Notes under the pieces: model-generated
What the model saw: the letters and a program-made list of their open reading frames with translations, nothing else
Databases searched by the model: none
What the model was told of the DNA's origin: nothing
Program-made: the position numbers and the translations under genes
Shown: in pieces, positions 56,718 through 64,000 of the stretch
How the letters are laid out: every line of letters begins with the position of its first letter
Position numbering within the stretch: position 1 is the first letter of the stretch
Assembly (NCBI GenBank): GCA_030295235.1
Contig: AP026169.1
Span: forward strand, 620,001 to 684,000
Direction of reading: 5' to 3'
Origin: Fistulifera solaris
Lineage: Eukaryota > Bacillariophyta > Bacillariophyceae > Naviculales > Stauroneidaceae
Length of the DNA: 64,000 nucleotides

Positions 56718-57879
56718 ATGACAACTACCGGTGCTGTTCTACTCGCTCCTTCTCCGGCGGAAGGAGTCAAGTATGACCTCATGTATTATCTCAAAGGTGC
56801 TGCCGCTGGTGGTATCTGTTGTTCCATTACTCACGGTGCTTTGACGCCCGTCGATGTCGTCAAGACGCGTGTGCAACTCGATCCTGTTAAAGTACGTACA
56901 AATAGGCGAATGTAATGTGAGAATTCTGTTGTGCTACTACTTTGGTTGGCTGCGTCGGAGCACCCGTACACATTACACCGATTACGATGTGGGCGAATCT
57001 ACTCAACTCGTTTTTGACATTTTTCTTCTCATTCCTTTCCTTTTCTTCCCTTCCCTTTTACACTCTTTCCCACACGTTCCACATCTTGTAGTACAACACC
57101 GGATTGGTCGGAGGGTTCCGCACAGTCATTGCCGAAGAAGGTGTTGCCGCACTCGCGACGGGGCTCGGTGCTACCGCCGTCGGTTACTTTATTCAGGGAT
57201 GGTTCAAATTCGGTGGAGTCGAGTACTTCAAGATTAAAGCCGCTACATCCCTCGGAGAGCAAAAGGCGTGGGAAAACAAGACTGCGATTTACATTGGAGC
57301 AGCGGCCGGAGCCGAAACCATTGCCGATATCTTCCTCTGTCCGCTCGAGGCTGTCCGCATCCGATCCGTCTCGGACCCTGAATTCTGCACCGGATTATTG
57401 GATGGATTCCAAAAATGGCCGCCACCGAAGGTATCGGAGGATTCTACGCCGGTCTCGCTCCCATCCTCGCCAAGCAAGTCCCCTACACGTGCGCCAAATT
57501 CGTCGTGCAAGGGTCCGTCGCCGACAGCATGTACGCCGGGATGGGAAAAACACCCGCCGAAGTCAGCAGCACCACCGCCTTGGGTGTTTCCCTACTTTCG
57601 GGTGTCATTGCCGGTGTCGCCTCCGCGGTCATTTCGCATCCCGCCGATACGCTTCTCAGTAAAGTCAACAAGAAAGGAGCCGGTGGTGATGGACCCATGA
57701 TGACGCGGTTGATGAACATTGCGCGAGAAATTGGTTTTGTCAAGTTGTTGACGGTTGGTTTGGCGCCCCGTTGCGTCATGATTGGTACTCTTACGGCCGG
57801 ACAGTTTGGTATCTTTGATACCGTCATGAATGCCTTGGGGGCCAGCAAGTTCCATTTCCACAATCCCGAACAACATTAA
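56718..57879 (+). CDS. Mitochondrial phosphate carrier (SLC25A3 type)
   Basis: Two exons, 56718-56891 and 57092-57879; about 320 residues. Three carrier repeats are visible: YYLKGAAAGGICCSITHGALTPVDVVKTRVQ, AAAGAETIADIFLCPLEAVRIRSVS and LLSGVIAGVASAVISHPADTLLSKVN, each with a PxD/E-type signature. The words GLGATAVGYFIQGWFKFGGVEYFK and YAGLAPILAKQVPYTCAKF identify the phosphate carrier, which brings phosphate into the matrix with protons. There is no long presequence. The frame breaks at AAAAA 57411-57415; one more A gives GFQKMAATEGIGGFY. Confidence 0.93.
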
Positions 57880-58013
57880 TTAATTACTCCGTAATTAATT
57901 AATTATGAGTAGTAGTATAAATATAATGCTGTCAACCACTGAAAAACCCATTTGGTTTGGATAATTTTTTGGATTGTAACTAAGTTCTAAAATCTCTATT
58001 CCATTGTCTGGTA

Positions 58014-60232
58014 CTACCAGTCGCTGGAACTTCCACCATTGCGGGCTCCGATTCTCGATAATCGTACTTCGTCACCGGAAACGGGATCGTACTGTTTCCA
58101 GGAAACGGTACGATGGCGTGTCATGTAATGGAGTGGCAATGGCACCGGTTCGGTCATTTCGTGCGAGGATGATAACAAGCTCTCGGATGGCGGTGGCCAC
58201 AGATACAGAATTTCGGCTTTCTTCAGACAATTGTTTTCCTGGAATGCCGATTCCGGTGAATGCGGTCGACCAATGCAATGTTCACGCATCATTTGGGCCT
58301 CCAAACGTTCCAAATCATCCGTGGGTAAGCGTCCTTTGAAAACAGCAACTTCCGCTATTGCGCCGTCACCACCTCGTTCCATGTGTTGTCCACAACACAA
58401 CGAAATGCCAAAACAATGATCGGAGCCCAGCGTTAAACCATCCAACATCGGTCGGCCATTCCGATATTCCACGAAGTGATGATGCTCAACGCCTTCTTTC
58501 ATCCCATCAACGCGTAATTCGGTGCGATTGTCATCCACAACGGCAGTATAACAGTGCCACGATCCGGGTGAAAATCTCCCACGATGTATTCTGCGTCGGG
58601 TGTAATTCTGGTCGTCGTCATCGTACTCGTCTAGTTTATTTCCAACATTCCGATAAATACATCGGCATCGATTCATTCGGTTGGGACCCTTCGGATCGTT
58701 GTCACAACCACCTTCGTCCTCTTCACTACTGCCATCACCATAACTTCGTCCACTGTTTTCGATAGCCACCGAAGCGTCCTCGGATACATCGTCTCTTACG
58801 GACAGCCGACCCGACGCTTCGTCTTCGGCCTGGGAGCTATTGTCGTACATCGCATGATCATCGTTGGAAACGAGCGATTCACGATCCTCTTCCTGGATCC
58901 AATCTACCGTTGCAATACAAAGAGCACTTCGTTCGACTATTTCGGTTAGTTCATCTTCGGGGTACATGTGCCCTAACTCAAAGCGGTGCCGCAGTCCGGA
59001 TAGAAAACAACCGTCTTCTGTAGCAATGGCGACACAGATAATGGTGACCGGTTCGGAGATGGGGCCGCAAGCGAAGAGTGGTGTAATCATACACACCGCA
59101 TGATATTTGGGCGCGTTTAGAAACTGAACGCATCGTTTTCCGGATTTTCGGGCTACTTCATCCACCAATTCGTCTTCTCTTTGTGTCATTTGATTCGTAC
59201 TGGCGCTTGTTATAACACGCGGAAGAACTTCACGCTGTAACTCTCGACGATGGAGCTCCTTTCGGATCAGGTAATCTTGAAGCTCCTGCAACCGAATCTC
59301 GGTCGTTTCCTCGTCGTCGTCATCATTTTCGCTTTCACTCATATGAGAATTGATGATTTTATTCACATCAATCGGCTTTCTACCATCAACAACAATATCT
59401 TCATCCATGCAGAGACAATAACTCTCGGGACGCGCAACTGTAGCCCCCCTTACGGCAAATGTAGTTTGATGCCGCTCCACGTTCTCTATAGCTAAACGAC
59501 CAGATATTGACCCGTCTGTGATGCGTGTTATTGTCATTGAGGGACTTATTGACAGTTGAGCCGCCGCATTGAGCAAACTGGATACAAAACTAGATCGATA
59601 ACCGAAGTGACGCAAGACTTGCAGGGGTTGCTGGTAGCCGGTCCATTCCACAATTGTGCTAACGCTATTCATATCGTCAGGACTTATGGAGTGGCTGTTA
59701 GTAGCCAGAGCACTGTTCTTTTCAATTTCCCTCTTCTTGAATCTTCATCATCGTCATCGTCATCCGTTTCATCCAAATTTTCTGCACCATTTGGTGCGAA
59801 ACGTCCCTGAAATTGAATTATTTTTTGAATCGGTCGGGTATTGTTCGCCAAAAGCATAGCCTTATAAATTTGTTGCTGAATAATTTCCAATTCCTCTTCT
59901 TTCGATAAAGTCATCGCCAATCGTGTCTCTTTGATTCCCTCGGAACGAAACCAAGCGGCACAAAAGGTCTCATTGTCTCTCGGAACGCGCGATTCCTTTC
60001 GTCCATTTTTTCGCATTCGTCCGTTGCAGTTGTCTCCTTCTATAATACAGCGTAGCATGGACGGAAGGAGTAGAAGCTGATTCGTTTGATCGCTAACTGC
60101 TTGTTCTAATAGCACTTGATGCAAAGCATTTCTCCAGCCGACACTGACATTGGAGAAACTCGCCACATCGCTATTGGAGACGTCTCCTTGTAAAACGGCC
60201 CATTTCAAAAACACTTGCTCCGCGGTGCTCAT
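58014..60232 (-). CDS. Diatom LamG/ConA-like protein, unknown function
   Basis: About 739 residues in one exon, broken once. The C-terminal third resembles a concanavalin A/LamG-like domain: RFSPGSWHCYTAVVDDNRTELRVDG, GLTLGSDHCFGISLC, GDGAIAEVAVFKGRLPTDDLERLE. In front are acidic stretches (ESENDDDDEETTE, EDEGGCDNDP) and a compact region with FLNAPKYHAVCMITP. The N-terminus (MSTAEQVFLKWAVLQGDV) has no signal peptide, so it is an intracellular protein despite the lectin-like fold. The first 175 residues are in another frame; one missing base near 59735 would read KREIEKNSALATNS and join them. No function is known to me. Confidence 0.7.
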
Positions 60233-60726
60233 TGTATTGCCTCTTTGTTAGATGGGATAGACGCGATGTATCCTCTCGTTGTTAGGAATCAACAAGCCAA
60301 CAATGAAGGGAACACATTTGGAAAAAGAAAACGAAAGCGACGAAAAACAAAAAAAAAAATGGAACGTGCGGTGCTCTGGAGACGATCGCAGGACGAACTG
60401 TCGTCGGGAAGCGCGTTTCGAGAATAGTGATTTGTAAAGCGGTACGTCTCAATAAGTAATCACTATTGCTGTAAGTGTGGTTTCCTTTTCTTCACGACTC
60501 AAATCATTTTGCAGTCCCGGAAACTATGGTACTAACAAAATGGGCACTTTTGATGGACCAACACATGTAGATTTACAACGTCGCGCAATTTTCTACCATC
60601 AAATTAGTGATGTTGCTTCTGTTGTACAAGGAGATACTTAAAGCACGCTCAAATTCAAAAGTGAAAAACAGTGTTTTGAAAAACTCACTTAAGCTATAGC
60701 CCGCCTACGTGTCTTTTCCCAACCTG
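60233..60726. other. Intergenic, no gene recognised
   Basis: About 490 bp between two minus-strand genes. It contains a short A-rich run (60343-60359) and a CAGTCCCGGAAAC half-dyad word at about 60514. Confidence 0.4.
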
Positions 60727-61896
60727 TCAAAGGCGATGATCCGCAACGAAGCGGAAAGGTTCTGATGGCACCTCAAATCGAACCGTGCCGACATGGTGTT
60801 CATTGAACTCATCGTTGGAACTTGTTAAATGTTCTTCAAACGATAAAAAGCCGTTCCGACCATGAATATTGATTGGTTGTATAGTCAACACGATCTTTAC
60901 ATATTGCCAAGGCTGCTTCGCGATGACTGTTACTTGTCGTCCACTAACTTGATATCTTCCCCAAACGGCCGCCGCATCTTCTGTGTAACCCAAATTCACT
61001 CTCCGTAATCGCGGGAACATGTCATGCGGAGCCGTTGTAGTCAAAGCATAAATAACGCGCCCGTCTTCTTGAAAATACAAATAGCGATAGTATATACTTT
61101 CAAGGATGGCTCCATGAGGGATCTAAAAATCACCATCAAGTTGCCTGTGAGGTCATTTTCAGTTCAGTCAACCTTTCCAGCCACGATGTATCTTACCTCG
61201 GTCCACATGTCTCGTTGAATCTTTTTGATTTGTTTATACTTGATCACGTACACACCACCTCCAGCACGGACTCGTGGTCGCTTTTCCAGCATGGTACGGT
61301 ACGAATTTCCAAAGCGCGAGACGTGCAGTGTGCGTTTCTTGCTTTGCTGCAGATACAGACGTTCGCACAATCTCCGGTAGGCTGCTTCGGTCCTGGTAAA
61401 CGATTTCCAATGTGGACTGACTAATGCCAATGTAGCATAAGTATCTACTGGTAGAAAGTCAAAGACTCGATGCAACAAATCATCCGGAAGTATCAGTATG
61501 CGTCCACCCACTTGAAGTAACTGATCCGTCGGTAACGTGTCTTGAGCGGCCAGTCGTTCCGATTCTATTTTCTCATCCAGCTCTTCATGATCCGACTCTT
61601 CTTCTTCATTTTTGGCTGCTTCTAGTTTGCGTTGCTCTGCTTCTACCATCAAGGGATGAGAATCGTCGGGCTGAGGGGGGATACGCTAAGGTGTTGGAAT
61701 ACGGTTGGCTGTCGGAAGAATCTCCCACGGCACGTTGCATTGTCATATATTCTTCAAATTCACCGATTGTTTTGTAGCCGTACTTGAATGCCAATTCCTT
61801 GCGCTCATTCCTTGACAACATGTGCCAAATCGGCCACGTTAACTCCCATTCATTGTCCCAAATTTCAACGGAAATAGGAGCACTGCCGGAGCTCAT
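60727..61896 (-). CDS. F-box protein, FBXO9/Hrt3 type
   Basis: Two exons, 61896-61197 and 61122-60727 (intron gtaaga to tttttag), about 364 residues. An F-box (ILILPDDLLHRVFDFLPVDTYATLALVSPHWKSF-like, about 125-160) is followed by YRRLCERLYL and the FBXO9 substrate region RPRVRAGGGVYVIKYKQIKKIQ, YYRYLYFQEDGRVIYALTTTAPHDM and GRYQVSGRQVTVIA. The family acts as the specificity subunit of SCF ubiquitin ligases. The N-terminus has no TPR helix as in animal FBXO9. The frame breaks at GGGGGG 61675-61680 (plus strand); one G fewer gives PPQPDDSHPLMVEAEQRKLEA. Confidence 0.85.
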
Positions 61897-62184
61897 CTTT
61901 AGTTCTCAATCTTCTCGCAGTGTCGCTACCCCCCACAGAATTTGCCGCAACAAAATTCCATTCAATCGAGACTCCAAAAAATGATCGGCAGAGGTAACTG
62001 GGTTTCAAAGCAGCAGAGGCAGTGTTATGCAATAGACTAGAAAACGAAGCGCCGACGGAATTTTTAAATGAATCATCATCATCATTATCACTCGACGATG
62101 CGCGTAGTAGCAGTCAGAAATTCCGTCTGCATCAAAAAAGAACAACTGTATCTACTATGCCCCAAAGTGTACTGTCCAACAATC

Positions 62185-62205
62185 CACGACTGCTCATCAG
62201 TCACG
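62185..62205. promoter_or_regulatory. Dyad motif CACGACTG-N5-CAGTCACG
   Basis: Full dyad with spacer CTCAT, embedded in the interspersed repeat. Confidence 0.4.
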
Positions 62206-62400
62206 AATCAATATTCTTTCGAGCGACAATGCTGCCCATATTTTTACTCGTTCCGCAACAACCTTAAACTCCACTTGTCGGTATTGCAAAAATAGGCTAA
62301 AGCAGTGTTTAGATTACACGTCATTCTATTTTAAGTTGAACAGCCTTGCGAAACGTTGTCTGCCGTATTATTATAGACCAGAGTGTTGCCCGTTTTTCGT

Positions 62401-62421
62401 CACGACTGCGCTTCAGTCATG
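62401..62421. promoter_or_regulatory. Dyad motif CACGACTG-N5-CAGTCATG
   Basis: Full dyad with spacer CGCTT; its flanks match those of the copy at 62185 and partly those at 7647. Confidence 0.4.
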
Positions 62422-62500
62422 AATCAATATACATCCGAGCGACAATGCTGCCTACAACTCGTTCTTTCAAAGAAATATAAGGTCTATTTTCCCTAAGGTA

Positions 62501-62888
62501 GGGTTTGATGATGAAATACATCTGGACCATTCAAACAGATTTTCTGTATGATGAAGTAAACCTATTCCAGAATTTCTGGACCATTCACACAAAATTCCTG
62601 TTCAATCAAAAACACCGCTTTCAGAGATAAAGATTCTGGAACAAGCACAAAATATCTGTACCAATAAAACAGAATATCGTCTATCGTCTGTACTGGTACC
62701 ATGTACGGAAGGGTTTGATGATGAAATACACCTGGTCCAGAGTCCAGAATATCTGGACCATTCACACAGATTTTCTGTGTGACGAAGTAAACCTATTCCA
62801 GAATTTCTGGACCATTCACACAAAATTCCTGTTAAATCAAAAAAACCGCTTTCAGAGAAAAAGATTCTGGAACAAGCACAAAATATCT
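62501..62888. repeat. Tandem duplication, period 210 bp
   Basis: Two units start with GGGTTTGATGATGAAATACA at 62501 and 62711 and run in parallel through TCTGGACCATTCA, ACAGATTTTCTGT, GAAGTAAACCTATTCCAG, CACAAAATTCCTGTT, AACACCGCTTTCAGAG and TTCTGGAACAAGCACAAAA. Inside each unit the ATTTCTGGACCATTCACACA word occurs twice, so the unit itself is duplicated. Divergence is low, implying a recent event. Confidence 0.8.
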
Positions 62889-63278
62889 TTATGATATAGG
62901 CATATAGGCTTTAGCAGCGTTTTTATTAAATGTTATTTTATTGTTACGTCGCAGAGCCTTGCGAAACGTTATCTTCTTTATTTACTATGGACCCAAAGTG
63001 TTTGTCTACTAGGAGACTGCGACCGCATTTCAGCTATGAGACCAGTTCGGTTAGACTAACCTTACCTGAGAATGCCCCTTCCTTTCGCCAGAAACAATAC
63101 ATGAAATATAAGGAGACATTCGAAGAGTTCAATTGTTCGATCCTTCTACGTATTGATGTCCATTTGATGTCAAGTATCGTTTCAAGGCACTAAACGTAAA
63201 TTGTCGGAGAAAGCGACAATGGACGATCATTCACCACCTACAATGCTTGTGCATTTAGTTAATAAAGCCTTTCGTTTA

Positions 63279-64000
63279 TTAAAGCTCCTCACGCACCGCA
63301 TCGGTCGCTGCTTGTATAGATTCGCATGCTGCGCCCACACACGCTTCGACAACATCCAAGCTATCCATCCCATTTCCCTCTGTAATGTTCAAGGTTGCAT
63401 TCCGCTCCATTTCAAGCATTAAATCCCATTGATCACTATTACCCATAAAGGCATGCATTATGAATCCGATTACCGCAAACGTTTTCAGTAGACTCCAAAC
63501 GTCCTTCATGGATGTCTCGGCGAAACCAGCAACAAGAATATGTCTGCAGAAAATAAATTTCATAAGGCGGTCCAGAAGAAACGTTGCAACCAAATCCATC
63601 GCGAGGATTAGAAGAATGAAATTACGAAAGCCCTCATCTGGGAACGGAACCAACTGGAAATAACGATTCAAACCAGGAACCGATTCCGAGGCAAACATGA
63701 ACGTCAAAACAAAAGTAGCTGTGAGACTCCATAAAAGCGGTCGGTTCTCGGTGACACCTGTCATGAACGGGCGGCCTTGTAAATTCACAAAAATACCGTG
63801 ACTTGCTGAACGCTGCTTACGAGGAATACGACGGTGTTCAAGATGCCGGGTTTGAAAGTCCCATCAAGTTCGGCATCGTAATCAGGTGGCAGGTGCGTCT
63901 TTGCGGTGGAGACCGCAGCGTAAAGAGTGCCAAGGTGAACAGCGAATTGAGCAAGTAGACTACAGAACAGCGCTGGGTGGAAAATCGAAGTCAGCGGGCG
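63279..64000 (-). CDS. P5A-type ATPase (ATP13A1/SPF1), C-terminal part
   Basis: The 3' end of a gene that runs off the window. From the edge inward: RPLTSIFHPALFCSLLAQF, GTFKPGILNTVVFLVSSVQQV, FVNLQGRPFMTGVTENRPLLWSL, FASESVPGLNRYFQLVPFP, then the last membrane helices. The NxxGRPFM..ENRPLL and ELVPFP-like words identify the P5A ATPase, the ER membrane-helix dislocase. The C-terminal tail after about residue 120 of this piece (WSLLKTFAVIGFIMHAFMG and an acidic end) is longer than in animals. The frame breaks at AAAAA 63789-63793 (plus strand), fixable by one base. Confidence 0.87.

Larger units (their letters stand above)
62130..63045. repeat. Three diverged copies of an interspersed unit
   Basis: Shared words in order: GCCTTGCGAAACGTT (62343 and 62953), CTATGCCCCAAAGTGT or CTATGGACCCAAAGTGT (62155 and 62986), dyad CACGACTG-N5-CAGTC (62185 and 62401), and GAATCAATAT then CGAGCGACAATGCTGCC (62205 and 62418). 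ATAGGCT-AGCAG-GTTT precedes two copies (62293, 62906). The copies lie at about 62130-62320, 62330-62490 and 62900-63045. This looks like an old tandemly amplified non-coding repeat. Confidence 0.55.
61897..63278. other. Repeat-dominated intergenic region
   Basis: About 1.4 kb built from two families of diverged repeats (listed separately) plus a short GTACC patch at about 62692-62706. Open frames inside it come from the repeats. I found no gene. Confidence 0.55.

Noticed and set aside
63279-63422. Plus-strand frame over the P5A 3' end
   Set aside because: It is antisense to the conserved ATPase C-terminus and has no features.
1-64000. CRISPR arrays, operons, rRNA, intact tRNA genes, retroviral or other virus-like elements
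   Set aside because: Spaced identical repeats, polycistronic spacing, complete cloverleafs and reverse-transcriptase, integrase or capsid motifs were looked for by eye on both strands and not found.

Overview
The window is nuclear DNA of a diatom, most likely a pennate species close to Phaeodactylum tricornutum. The evidence is a tandem pair of silicon-transporter genes, bipartite plastid presequences ending in ASAFAP-like motifs (DapF, one Lin0512 protein, a prolyl-hydroxylase-like protein), a diatom DUF6824 protein, short GT-AG introns (about 70-100 bp), dense genes on both strands and typical eukaryotic housekeeping proteins. The species is an inference; the diatom assignment is firm.

Layout. 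0.7-2.6 kb: two tandem Lin0512 genes, one plastid-targeted. 2.9-5.1 kb: an alpha-kinase and mitochondrial HslV. 6.2-10.1 kb: a DUF6824 protein and splicing factor CLF1/Crooked-neck. 10.3-16.2 kb: a diatom family protein, peroxisomal bifunctional beta-oxidation enzyme, plastid DapF and complex I NDUFB9. 16.5-20.7 kb: tandem silicon transporters. 21.5-29.0 kb: Mei2-like RNA-binding protein, HIS7 (fused HisH-HisF) and an ABCG half-transporter. 29.2-33.4 kb: IST1, a type II membrane protein and an unknown acidic protein. 33.9-36 kb: a decayed gene and a repeat-rich gap. 36-41.4 kb: a 7TM receptor-like protein, SEH1, a 2OG-Fe(II) oxygenase and a Qc-SNARE. 42-43 kb: a probable transposon-related fragment. 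43.8-48.7 kb: a large kinesin. 48.8-57.9 kb: aldo/keto reductase, DUF2009 protein, eIF3f, CCT4 and mitochondrial phosphate carrier. 58-61.9 kb: a LamG-like protein and an FBXO9-type F-box protein. 61.9-63.3 kb: repeats. 63.3-64 kb: 3' end of a P5A ATPase gene. No CRISPR array, rRNA or viral element was seen.

The genes are unrelated housekeeping and lineage-specific genes, not a cluster with one purpose. Shared intergenic regions lie between divergent pairs (DapF/NDUFB9, HIS7/ABCG, CCT4/phosphate carrier).

Two observations stand out. First, about half of the genes carry single-base frame breaks at short homopolymers, mostly one base too few in A/T runs and one too many in G/C runs; this looks like a sequencing or assembly signature rather than mass pseudogenisation. 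Second, a dyad of about 21 bp (CAYGACTG, 5-bp spacer, CAGTCRYG) recurs only in intergenic DNA, usually 75-350 bp upstream of a start codon, and may be an undescribed regulatory element or tiny mobile repeat.
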